Part shown: one piece after another, positions 16,019 through 23,892 of the stretch
How positions within the stretch are numbered: position 1 is the stretch's first letter
Layout: the number at the start of each line of letters is the position of its first letter
From: DATLNF01 sp046590575
GTDB lineage: Bacteria; Actinomycetota; Actinomycetes; BP-191
DNA length: 29,031 nt
Direction of reading: 5' to 3'
NCBI GenBank assembly: GCA_046590575.1
Contig: JBKJUS010000016.1
Location: 1-29,031 of the forward strand
Notes under the pieces: model-generated
Seen by the model: the letters and a program-made list of their open reading frames with translations, nothing else
The model's database searches: none
What the model was told of the DNA's origin: nothing
Translations under genes and position numbers: made by a program

Positions 16019-18427
16019 CTAGGACTTGCCGCTCACGACCCGGTAGGCGTCGTAGACACCCTCGACGTTGCGCACTGCCTTGAGCAGGTGACCGAGGTGC
16101 GCCGGGTCGGCCATCTCGAAGGTGAATCGCGACACTGCGACCCGGTCGCGAGTGGTCGTCACCGAGGCCGAGAGGATGTTGACGTGCTGGTCGGATAGCG
16201 CGCGGGTGACGTCGGAGAGCAGTCGGGTTCGGTCGAGCGCCTCGACCTGGATATTGACGAGGAAGATCGAACCAGCGGTCGGCGCCCACTCGACGTCGAC
16301 GAACCGGGGACCCTGGTCCTCCAGAGCCTTGGCGTTGATGCAGTCACCGCGGTGAACGCTGACGCCGTTGCCCCGAGTGACGAAGCCGACGATCGGGTCA
16401 CCGGGCACCGGCGTACAGCATTTGGACAGCTTCACCCAGACATCGCTGGCACCCTTGACGACGACGCCGGGGTCGCCGACCGGCCGCGCTTTGGGTCGCG
16501 TGGTCAGCGGTCGTGCGGCCTCCGCGAGGTCCTCAGCGGCGCCCTCCGCGCCCCCCAGAGCCTGCACCAGGCGTTGTACGACGTGCTGCGCCGAGAGCTG
16601 GCCCTCGCCGACCGCGGCGTACAACGCCGTGACGTCGGGGTGGCGCAGATCCTTGGACAAGGTGACCAGGGCGTCACCGGACATCAGCCGCTGCAGCGGC
16701 AGGCCCTGCTTGCGCATGGCCCGGGCGATCGCGTCCTTGCCCTCCTCGACCGCGTCGTCGCGCCGCTCCTTGGCGAACCACTGCCGGATCTTGTTGCGGG
16801 CGCGGGGCGTCTTGGCAAAGACGAGCCAGTCCTGACTCGGCGCGGCGCTTGCCGCCTTGGAGGTGAAGATCTCCACGACGTCGCCGTTGTCGAGGGGGCT
16901 CTCGAGGGGAACCAGCCGGTTGTTGACGCGTGCCCCGATGCAGCGATGACCGACCTCGGTGTGCACGGCGTACGCGAAGTCGACGGCGGTCGCACCGGTC
17001 GGCAGCGAGATGACGTCACCCTTGGGCGTGAAGACGAAGACCTCGCCGGCGAAGAGATCGAACCGAAGCGAATCGAGGAACTCACCTGGGTCGGCAGTCT
17101 CCTTCTGCCAGTCGAGCAGCTGGCGCATCCATTCCATGTCGTTCTTGCCGACGACAGTGGAGCCACCGCCGTCCTTGTACTTCCAATGCGCGGCGATGCC
17201 GATCTCGGCCGTGTTGTGCATGGCGAACGTGCGGATCTGCATCTCGACCGGCTTGCCCTCGGGCCCGATCACCGTGGTGTGCAGCGACTGGTACATGTTG
17301 AACTTGGGTCGCGCGATGTAGTCCTTGAACCGGCCTGGAACCGGGTGCCACAGCGCGTGGATAGTGCCCAGTGCGGCGTAGCAGTCGCGCACCGAGTCAA
17401 CGAGTACACGCACGCCGAGCAGGTCGTGGATGTCGGCGAAGTCGTGGCCACGGACGATCATCTTCTGGTAGATCGAGTAGTAGTGCTTGGGTCGCCCCGT
17501 GACTTCGCAGTTGATCTTGGTGGACTTGAGGCTCTCGGTGACCTCGTCGATGACCGTGGTGATGTAGGTGTCCCGCGACGGCGCTCGGCCCGCCACCAGT
17601 CGGACGATCTCCTCGTAGCGCTTCGGATAGAGCGTGGCGAAAGCGAGGTCTTCGAGCTCCCACTTGATGGTGTTCATGCCGAGGCGGTGCGCGAGCGGGG
17701 CGTAGATGTCCAGCGTCTCCTTGCTGGTTCGCTCCTGCTTGTGTCGCGGCACATGCTCGATGGTTCGCATGTTGTGCAGCCGGTCGGCGAGCTTGACGAC
17801 CAGCACCCGCGAGTCCCGAGCCATCGCAATGACCATCTTGCGGATGCTCTCTGCCTCGGCCGCTTCGCCGAACTTCACCTTGTCCAGCTTGGTCACCCCG
17901 TCGACAACCCGAGCCACCAGGTCGCCGAACTCCGTACGCACCGCCTCGAGCGTCGCCGGGGTGTCTTCGACGACGTCGTGCAACAGGGCCGCGACGATGG
18001 TGCTGGCATCCATGCCCAGCTCCGCGAGGATCATCGCTACCCCGACGGGATGGACGATGTAAGGATCGCCGCTGTTTCGCACCTGCCCCCGGTGCGCCTC
18101 CTCGGCGACCTCGTAGGCGCGTACGACGGGTCGCGTGTCGGCCTTCGGGTGGTGGGTGCGCATTAGCCGGAGCACCGGGTCGATCTCGGCCGGCGCTGCC
18201 GTGCCCGACTTGGGGCTGAGCCTGGCCAGCGCGGCGCGCACCCGACGCGGACTGGTCGCGCCGGCGAGTGCGCCCGCCGCATCAGGAGCTAGCTCGCGAG
18301 GCGGCGCCGGGTTCTTCTCCGGCAGCGCGGAGTCGACGGAGTGGGCTAGCACGCTGTCCGAGGGGCCTGGATCCGCCGACTCCTGGGCAGCGGCGTCGGA
18401 GGGCGCTGGGGCGACCTCAGCGGGCAC
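16019..18427 (-). CDS. rel: Bifunctional (p)ppGpp synthetase/hydrolase (Rel/RSH)
   Basis: Rel makes and degrades the alarmone (p)ppGpp in response to amino acid starvation. The 802-aa protein has an ~80-residue disordered N-terminal extension. The HD hydrolase domain carries HDVVED (150-155), so hydrolysis should be active. The synthetase domain has GRPKHYYSIYQKM, RPKFNMYQSLHTTV and EMQIRT, followed by TGS (DVISLPTGATAVDFAYAVHT), zinc-finger and ACT domains. All parts needed for ribosome-linked regulation are present. The GTG start has GGAGG 5-6 nt upstream. It lies downstream of apt with a 109-nt gap holding its own probable promoter. The gene order apt-rel is standard in actinobacteria. Confidence 0.97.
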   Translation of the reverse strand: MPAEVAPAPSDAAAQESADPGPSDSVLAHSVDSALPEKNPAPPRELAPDAAGALAGATSPRRVRAALARLSPKSGTAAPAEIDPVLRLMRTHHPKADTRPVVRAYEVAEEAHRGQVRNSGDPYIVHPVGVAMILAELGMDASTIVAALLHDVVEDTPATLEAVRTEFGDLVARVVDGVTKLDKVKFGEAAEAESIRKMVIAMARDSRVLVVKLADRLHNMRTIEHVPRHKQERTSKETLDIYAPLAHRLGMNTIKWELEDLAFATLYPKRYEEIVRLVAGRAPSRDTYITTVIDEVTESLKSTKINCEVTGRPKHYYSIYQKMIVRGHDFADIHDLLGVRVLVDSVRDCYAALGTIHALWHPVPGRFKDYIARPKFNMYQSLHTTVIGPEGKPVEMQIRTFAMHNTAEIGIAAHWKYKDGGGSTVVGKNDMEWMRQLLDWQKETADPGEFLDSLRFDLFAGEVFVFTPKGDVISLPTGATAVDFAYAVHTEVGHRCIGARVNNRLVPLESPLDNGDVVEIFTSKAASAAPSQDWLVFAKTPRARNKIRQWFAKERRDDAVEEGKDAIARAMRKQGLPLQRLMSGDALVTLSKDLRHPDVTALYAAVGEGQLSAQHVVQRLVQALGGAEGAAEDLAEAARPLTTRPKARPVGDPGVVVKGASDVWVKLSKCCTPVPGDPIVGFVTRGNGVSVHRGDCINAKALEDQGPRFVDVEWAPTAGSIFLVNIQVEALDRTRLLSDVTRALSDQHVNILSASVTTTRDRVAVSRFTFEMADPAHLGHLLKAVRNVEGVYDAYRVVSGKS

Positions 18428-18442
18428 GCGGCCCTCCGTCCG

Positions 18443-18489
18443 AATTTCCGGGGACTGATCGTAATTCCGGGGACTCAGTGCTCAGGATA
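18443..18489 (-). promoter_or_regulatory. rel leader: candidate -10 box and direct repeat
   Basis: On the minus strand a TATCCT (18489-18484) fits a TANNNT -10 box, giving a leader of about 50 nt. The leader contains AGTCCCCGGAA twice, at 18475-18465 and 18456-18446, 19 nt apart. A two-copy motif with that spacing just before rel could be a regulatory site. There is no clear -35 box. Confidence 0.45.
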
Positions 18490-18536
18490 CCTCGCTGCAC
18501 TCGGCCGAACCGCGCAGGCGCGGTGCGCGCTACGGA

Positions 18537-19091
18537 TCATAAGGTCAGCAGGCTGTGCACTGGAAGCTCGGCCAGCCGGGCGCGCCCACCGAGGAAGGTC
18601 AGCTCGATCAGCACGCTGCAGCCGACCACCTCCGCGCCCGCCTCGCGGACCAGCGCCGCCGCGGCTTCCACGGTCCCACCGGTGGCCAGGACGTCGTCGA
18701 CGATGAGCACCTTCTCACCGGGCGCGAAAGCGTCGCGGTGCACCTCCAGCGTCGCCTCGGCGTACTCAAGGGTGTAGCTCCGCTCAAAGGTCGCCGACGG
18801 CAGCTTGCCCTTCTTGCGGACAGGGACGAAGCCCGCGCCGAAGTGGTAGGCCACCGGCGCGGCGATGATGAAGCCGCGCGCCTCGATGCCGACCACCTTG
18901 TCGACCGTGCCCCGACCTCGGTGCGCGACGATCGCATCGACCGCATGCGCGAAGGCCACGTGGTCGGCGAGCAGTGGCGTGATGTCCTTGAAGGCCACTC
19001 CCGGCTGCGGCCAGTCCGGCACGTCCCGCACGCGGCCGGCGAGCAACCCGGCCACGTCGAACGGCCGGCCAGCCGGGCCGGCGGAGATCAC
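18537..19091 (-). CDS. apt: Adenine phosphoribosyltransferase
   Basis: Apt converts adenine and PRPP to AMP in purine salvage. The 184-aa protein shows the PRPP loop VLIVDDVLATGGT (128-140), the N-terminal PGVAFKDITPLL (30-41), the GIEARGFI loop (68-75) and the flexible-loop segment VRKKGKLP (91-98). This is a complete set for the family. The GTG start overlaps the secF stop by 4 nt (GTGA), which makes apt the last gene of yajC-secD-secF-apt. The link between Sec export and adenine salvage is a conserved gene order, not a known pathway. Confidence 0.96.
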   Translation of the reverse strand: MISAGPAGRPFDVAGLLAGRVRDVPDWPQPGVAFKDITPLLADHVAFAHAVDAIVAHRGRGTVDKVVGIEARGFIIAAPVAYHFGAGFVPVRKKGKLPSATFERSYTLEYAEATLEVHRDAFAPGEKVLIVDDVLATGGTVEAAAALVREAGAEVVGCSVLIELTFLGGRARLAELPVHSLLTL

Positions 19092-20248
19092 CGTCGCTTC
19101 TTGCCGCTCGGTCGACCGGGCCGGCCACCCTTGCGCTTCGGTGGTGGTGGCGTGCGGCCGCGCAGGGGTGAGGAGGGTCGCGCAGCCGTCGGTGCCTCCG
19201 CATCAACGTCGCCAGCATCAGCGACACGGGCGCGGGCCATCACAGCCGGGGCGCCGGCAGTGGCCAGCCGTCCAGCGCCGGCGGCTCGCGCCGTGCCGCC
19301 GGCCTGGCGAGCCCGTACGCGGGTTGCCAGCGCCTTGAACTGCGGCTCGCGCTCCTTCAGCGCCACCAGCACCGGAGTCGCGACGAAGATCGAGGAGTAC
19401 GTCGAGACGGCGAGCCCGATGAACAGCGCCAGCGCCAGGTCCTTCAGGGTGCCGGCGCCGAGAATGCCAGCGCCCACGAAGAGCAGCACGCCGACCGGGA
19501 TCAGCGAGGTGAGGCTGGTGTTGAGCGAGCGCATCACCGTCTCGTTGAGCGCGTGGTTGGCCGCGTCGGAGTAGGTCATCTTCGATCCGCCGGCGAGGCC
19601 CTGGGTGTCCTCACGCACTCGGTCGAAGATCACAACGGTGTCGTAAAGCGAGTAACCCAGGATGGTCAGCAGCGCGATGACCGTCGAGGGAGTGACCTCG
19701 AATCCACTCAGCGCGTAGATACCGGCGGTGATGAAGAGGTCGTGGAAGACGGCGACGAACGCCGAGACCGCCATCTTCCACTCGAAGCGCAGCGAGATGT
19801 ACACGACCACGAGGACGAGGAAGAAGAAGAGCCCACGCAGGGCCTTGTTGCGCACCTGGTCGCCGAACTTCGCCCCGACGGTCGACGGGCTGACGTCGTC
19901 CTCGTCGATGTTGAACTCTGCCGCGAGTGCCTTCGTGACCGCCGTCGCGACTTCTGGCTGCAACTCCTCGGTCTGCACCCGGACGTCGTCGCTGCCGAGT
20001 TCCTGGTAGACCGCGACCTCAGCGCCGGCCTTCTCGACGACCTCGGTCACCCGGTCCTGCGTGGCATCTGGTGCGGTGAACTGGAAGACCGCACCGCCGG
20101 TGAAGTCGATGCCGAGGCTGAGCTTGAAGACGAGCAGGCCGATCGCGCTGAGCGCGAGCAACCCGGCCGACAGGGCGTACCAGGTCTTGCGGCGGCCGAT
20201 GAAGTCGACGTTGGTCTCGTTGCGGTAGAGCCGGCCAATCGCGGACAC
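19088..20248 (-). CDS. secF: Protein translocase subunit SecF
   Basis: SecF forms a complex with SecD and YajC that uses the proton motive force to help pull secreted proteins out of SecYEG. The 386-aa product has six expected membrane helices, the SecF signature LGIDFTGGAVFQF, a periplasmic domain (about 55-130) and the conserved YSLYDTVVIFDRVRED with the functional Asp. A cytoplasmic tail of about 80 residues is Arg/Pro-rich and ends in GGRPGRPSGKKRR. The GTG start is 1 nt after the secD stop, with AGGAGG 6 nt upstream. Confidence 0.97.
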   Translation of the reverse strand: MSAIGRLYRNETNVDFIGRRKTWYALSAGLLALSAIGLLVFKLSLGIDFTGGAVFQFTAPDATQDRVTEVVEKAGAEVAVYQELGSDDVRVQTEELQPEVATAVTKALAAEFNIDEDDVSPSTVGAKFGDQVRNKALRGLFFFLVLVVVYISLRFEWKMAVSAFVAVFHDLFITAGIYALSGFEVTPSTVIALLTILGYSLYDTVVIFDRVREDTQGLAGGSKMTYSDAANHALNETVMRSLNTSLTSLIPVGVLLFVGAGILGAGTLKDLALALFIGLAVSTYSSIFVATPVLVALKEREPQFKALATRVRARQAGGTARAAGAGRLATAGAPAVMARARVADAGDVDAEAPTAARPSSPLRGRTPPPPKRKGGRPGRPSGKKRR

Positions 20249-20249
20249 G

Positions 20250-22004
20250 TCAGGCCTCCTTGGCGACGGACGAGGCGGCGGCCGCGCTCGCGCGAGGGGG
20301 GGAGAGCGAGCGGATGCCGAAGCGGCGTCCCTCGGAGAACCGTTGCGATCTGGCGAGCAAGGTCGTGACCGGCCTGGTGAAGACGAAGAAGACGAAGGCG
20401 TCGAGCAGGGTCGCGAGACCCAGCGTGAAGGCGAAGCCGCGCACGGCTCCCACCGAGAGCAGATAGAGGGTCGCCGCAGCCAGGAAGGACACGAAGTTGG
20501 CCGTCAGGATGGTGCGGCGAGCGCCGACGTATCCGCGGTCCACCGCCACCCGGGGCGAGCGGCCGGCGCGCTGCTCATCCTTGATTCGCTCGAAGAACAC
20601 CACGTAAGAGTCGCCCGAGATGCCGATCGACACGATGAGGCCGACGATGCCGGCCAGCGTCAGGGTGAACCCGACAGAGGTGTTGCCGAGGATGGTGACC
20701 GCGGCGTAGTTGAGCAGCCCGAAGATGCCGAGGCCGACGGTGACGACGAGCCCGAGGGCGCGGTAGTAGATCAGCAGGTAGACCAAGACGATGGTCAGAC
20801 CCAGGATGCCCGCAAGGAGACCGGCGTCGAGGGACTCGTCGCCCAGGGTCGGCGAGATGGTCTGCGTCTGCGACTGCTCGAACGCCAGCGGGAGCGCACC
20901 GAACTTCAGCACGTTAGCCAGGTCCTTCGCCTCGCGGTCGGAGAACTGCCCGGTGATCTGACCCTCGTCGGTGATCTTCGCGTTGATGGTCGGGGCCGAC
21001 TGCACCACGCCGTCGAGGACGATCGCCAGGGGCTGGCCCTGGTACTTCTCGGTCACCGCGCCGAGGAGCTTCGAGCCCTCCTTGGTCGTCTCGAACGAGA
21101 TCTCGGGAGCGCCAGTCTGCGGGTTGATCGTGGCATTGGCGTCTTTCAGTGCGGTGCCGGACACCTCGGACGGCCCGAGGATGTACTTGACGCTGCCGTC
21201 CTTCTCACAGGCGATGATCGACTTCTTCGGCTCGTCCTGAGCCGAGACGTCGGCCACTTGCTTGGGGTCGGTGCAGTCGAGGGCGTTGAACTTCGCCTGC
21301 AGCGCGATCACATCGGCGGCGCCGCCCGGCGAGGCGCTGGCGCTGGGGACAGCGGAGCCGACCGGCTTCGGTACGGCGGACCCGGACGGCGCGGGCTTGG
21401 GAGCAGCGGTCGGGGCTGGAGTCGGCGTCGCGGCCTGCGCGAGCAGGGCGCCGGTCATCGCGCGTCCGTTGGGCGACGCAGACGGCACCGGCGCAAGCGT
21501 CGCTCCTCGCGATGCGGCGGGCGCGGCACTGCCGGAGACGACCGGCCGAGCGCTGCCCGAGGCCGTCGGGTTGGGAACGATCGACGCGACGACACTTGGC
21601 TCAGCGCTGGGCACCGGAGCGTTAGGGTCGCCAGCGGCCGAGCTCAGGATCGGGCGGAAGGTCAGCTGCGCCGTACGCCCCACCAGGTCCAACGCCTGGT
21701 CCCGGCCGACGCTGGGCAGCGCGACGAGAATGTTTGTCCCTTCGCGCACGACCTCGGCCTCGGCGACACCGGTGCCATTGACCCGCTGGCTGATGATGTC
21801 GACGGCCTTGTCCAGCCGCTCCTGCGTGATCCGGCCCTCGGTCTTGTCTGCATCCGGGGTGAGGATGACGCTGGTTCCGCCGCGGAGGTCGAGACCCAGC
21901 TTGGGCTCGAAGTCCTTGACGATGATCCAGCTGAACGCGCCCACGAGGACGACGAACAGCAGGATGAGCGACCGGAGCGGTTGGTACTTCGCCTGGCTGG
22001 CCAC
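20250..22004 (-). CDS. secD: Protein translocase subunit SecD
   Basis: SecD is the larger partner of SecF. The 584-aa protein has an N-terminal helix (10-30), the signature LGLDLRGGTSVILTP, a large extracytoplasmic P1 domain, and five C-terminal helices including SGDSYVVFFERIKDE with the conserved Asp. P1 is interrupted at about residues 120-230 by a Pro/Ala/Ser/Gly-rich insert with many PS and AP repeats. This insert is disordered, and such inserts occur in actinobacterial SecD. The GTG at 22004 has AGAGGA upstream at long spacing, 18 nt after the yajC stop. Confidence 0.97.
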   Translation of the reverse strand: MASQAKYQPLRSLILLFVVLVGAFSWIIVKDFEPKLGLDLRGGTSVILTPDADKTEGRITQERLDKAVDIISQRVNGTGVAEAEVVREGTNILVALPSVGRDQALDLVGRTAQLTFRPILSSAAGDPNAPVPSAEPSVVASIVPNPTASGSARPVVSGSAAPAASRGATLAPVPSASPNGRAMTGALLAQAATPTPAPTAAPKPAPSGSAVPKPVGSAVPSASASPGGAADVIALQAKFNALDCTDPKQVADVSAQDEPKKSIIACEKDGSVKYILGPSEVSGTALKDANATINPQTGAPEISFETTKEGSKLLGAVTEKYQGQPLAIVLDGVVQSAPTINAKITDEGQITGQFSDREAKDLANVLKFGALPLAFEQSQTQTISPTLGDESLDAGLLAGILGLTIVLVYLLIYYRALGLVVTVGLGIFGLLNYAAVTILGNTSVGFTLTLAGIVGLIVSIGISGDSYVVFFERIKDEQRAGRSPRVAVDRGYVGARRTILTANFVSFLAAATLYLLSVGAVRGFAFTLGLATLLDAFVFFVFTRPVTTLLARSQRFSEGRRFGIRSLSPPRASAAAASSVAKEA

Positions 22005-22022
22005 GAGACGTTCGTCCTCTTC

Positions 22023-22340
22023 TTAGCCGGGTGGAATGGTCGAGGTGGCGGCGTCGGTCGCCGCCGACTCGTCGGGGATGGGCTCGACGATGGCCTTGGC
22101 AATCGCGCCGCGGGCGAAACGCAGGACGACACCGGGCGCGACCAGAAGCTGCACATCGTCGTCGTCGACTGCCGCGACCGTCGCGTAGAGCCCAGCGGTC
22201 GTGATCACCTGCTGTCCAGGTGCCAACGCCGCCTGAGTGGCCTGCAGGGCACGGATCCGGGCCTTCTGCGGGCGGATGGCGAGTGCGTAGAACCCTCCCA
22301 CCATGAGCACGAGGAAGCCGAGCTGGCCAAGCGCTGCCAT
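22023..22340 (-). CDS. yajC: Sec translocon accessory protein YajC
   Basis: YajC is a single-span membrane protein associated with SecDF. The 105-aa product has its helix at about residues 5-20 (GQLGFLVLMVGGFYALAI), followed directly by the conserved RPQKAR, then PGQQVITTAGLYATV and a short acidic C-terminal tail. The ATG at 22340 gives the standard YajC start. The frame is open upstream to 22544 but lacks any family similarity there. It is first in yajC-secD-secF-apt. Confidence 0.95.
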   Translation of the reverse strand: MAALGQLGFLVLMVGGFYALAIRPQKARIRALQATQAALAPGQQVITTAGLYATVAAVDDDDVQLLVAPGVVLRFARGAIAKAIVEPIPDESAATDAATSTIPPG

Positions 22341-22669
22341 GACGAGATTCGCCTTTCTTCGGGGTGCGCCCTGCTCGGGCGGGGCGGTCGGACTCCGGAC
22401 GCGCATATGGCCACGACGAACATGCCGTGGCCGTTCGTGGATTCTACTCACCCGATGGTCCGGGGTAACAACGAACGCGGCCGAAGCGTGATCGCTACGG
22501 CGAGTGTGCGCGGCGTCACTCGACCGGCGGCGGGTCCCCGACACCCGCGAGAACTAGTCCGGGTGGATGGTTCTGCAAATCACCCGTAACAGAAGGGTCC
22601 GAGCGCTCGTCCAACCAGCACAGTGCGCCGAAGAGTCCGGTACGTCGAGAACGCGAGGAGGTGTCGTCG
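22341..22669. other. Intergenic region upstream of yajC (329 nt)
   Basis: No gene is visible on either strand apart from long-frame shadows. On the minus strand it holds the candidate yajC promoter and a leader that can form GGCCACG/CGTGGCC and ACGAAC/GTTCGT stems (about 22408-22440). On the plus strand the part after 22560 leads to the small gene at 22670. No repeat or operator was recognised. Confidence 0.6.
22441..22446 (-). promoter_or_regulatory. Candidate -10 box for yajC-secD-secF-apt
   Basis: TAGAAT on the minus strand is close to the TATAAT consensus and stands out in GC-rich sequence. A weak -35-like TTGTTA lies 19 nt upstream. Transcription would start about 95 nt before the yajC ATG. 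Confidence 0.45.
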
Positions 22670-22816
22670 GTGAAGCAGACTCGGATCCAGCGCACCATAC
22701 GGCCGCAACGCCGGCCCGACCCAGCCCCGTCAGTCGTCGTACCGGCCAGCCCGGCGAGCGACACCGCGGCGGCAGCCGACCTGCTCGACCGCATCAACCG
22801 CCTGGTCGGTCGCTAG
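22670..22816 (+). CDS. Small basic protein, 48 aa, unknown function
   Basis: I do not recognise the product. The GTG start has AGGAGG 8 nt upstream, the strongest ribosome binding site in this region. The protein begins VKQTRIQRTIRPQRRPDP, which is strongly basic. It continues through a Pro/Ala/Ser linker and ends in an amphipathic helix, AADLLDRINRLVGR. Its codons have G/C in most third positions, as in the neighbours. The stop TAG is inside the palindrome CTAG at 22813-22816, whose other strand supplies the stop of the convergent ABC ATPase gene. A basic N-terminus and a short C-terminal helix could bind nucleic acid or a partner protein. That is inference. Confidence 0.65.
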   Translation: MKQTRIQRTIRPQRRPDPAPSVVVPASPASDTAAAADLLDRINRLVGR

Positions 22817-23892
22817 GTCGGGAAGCAGGAGACCGGGCCCTCGCAGGACACTTCCGCGCGCTCGCCCGGGGCCATGGTCCCGCGCCGGGTCACGCGGGCC
22901 TGCACCGGCGTGCCGTCGCCGAGGCGTAGGTGCAACATCGCGTCATGGCCGAAGAAAAGCCGGTCGACAACGACCACGGTGCCGCTCTCGACCGGGCGCA
23001 CGTGCAGCTGCTCCGGGCGCACGACGACCTGCACAGGTCCGGCACCGCCGCCGCCCGCGACGGGGAGCCGACCCAGCACCGTGTCAGCAAAACCGTCCCG
23101 CACAGTGCCGGGGAGCACGTTGGCCTCGCCGACGAAGGTGGCGACGCCCAGGTCGACCGGCCGGCCGTAGACCTCCGCCGGCGTCCCCTCCTGCACGACC
23201 CGGCCGTCGCGCATCACGGCGACCCGGTCGGCGACGGACAACGCCTCTTCCTGGTCGTGGGTGACGAGCAGTGCCGTGGCACCGGTGGCGGTCAGCATCG
23301 AGCGGACCTGGCTGCGGATCGCCAGTCGCAGCGCCGCGTCGAGCCCGCCGAACGGCTCGTCGAGGAGCACGACAGACGGGGCCGGGGCGAGCGCACGGGC
23401 CAGCGCCACCCGCTGCTGTTGGCCGCCGGAGAGCTCGTGCGGCATCCGGGCACCCAGCCCGGTTAACCCCGCCAGCGCGAGCATCTCGTCGACCCGCACC
23501 CCGTTGCGTCGGTCGGCGCCGGTCAGGCCGTAGCCGATGTTGGCTGCCACCGACAGGTGCGGAAAGAGGGCCTGCTCCTGAGGCATCACCCCAACCCGGC
23601 GTCGTTCGGGCGGAAGGTGGGTCCCCGGGCCCTCCACCGTGGTGCCACCGACTTCCACCGTGCCGGCATCAGCGCGCTCGAAGCCGGCGACGACCCGCAG
23701 CAGCGTCGTCTTGCCGCACCCGGATGGACCGAGGACTGCGATCAAGGACCCGCTCGGCACGTCGAGGTCGACCGAGCGCAGGACCGGAGTGTCCGGCGTA
23801 CCCCGCCGCCCGCCGCCGAAGGACTTGACCAGACCACGTACGCGTACGGCGGCGCCCGGCCCCGGCCCGGATTCTCGAAGCGGAGCAGTCAC
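22813..23892 (-). CDS. Iron(III) ABC transporter ATP-binding protein
   Basis: This 359-aa ABC ATPase powers the adjacent permease. Walker A is GPSGCGKTT (55-63), the Q-loop is in VMPQEQALFPHLS, the signature is LSGGQQQR (154-161), Walker B is VVLLDEP (174-180) and the switch His is LVTHD (209-213). The C-terminal ~110 residues form a TOBE-type domain (VVVRPEQLHVRP), as in FbpC/PotA-type importers. The GTG start overlaps the permease stop by 4 nt (GTGA). The frame remains open far upstream into the permease gene, which is a shadow. Iron as substrate is inferred from the operon and its iron box. Confidence 0.93.
   Translation of the reverse strand: MTAPLRESGPGPGAAVRVRGLVKSFGGGRRGTPDTPVLRSVDLDVPSGSLIAVLGPSGCGKTTLLRVVAGFERADAGTVEVGGTTVEGPGTHLPPERRRVGVMPQEQALFPHLSVAANIGYGLTGADRRNGVRVDEMLALAGLTGLGARMPHELSGGQQQRVALARALAPAPSVVLLDEPFGGLDAALRLAIRSQVRSMLTATGATALLVTHDQEEALSVADRVAVMRDGRVVQEGTPAEVYGRPVDLGVATFVGEANVLPGTVRDGFADTVLGRLPVAGGGGAGPVQVVVRPEQLHVRPVESGTVVVVDRLFFGHDAMLHLRLGDGTPVQARVTRRGTMAPGERAEVSCEGPVSCFPT

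Noticed and set aside
22341..22544. Extended yajC start at 22544
   Set aside because: The added N-terminus has no family similarity and includes the candidate promoter region.
20343..22589. Very long plus-strand open frame of 748 codons
   Set aside because: It is antisense to secD and yajC. The protein is Arg/Asp/Gly-rich with no motif, as expected for shadow frames in GC-rich genes.
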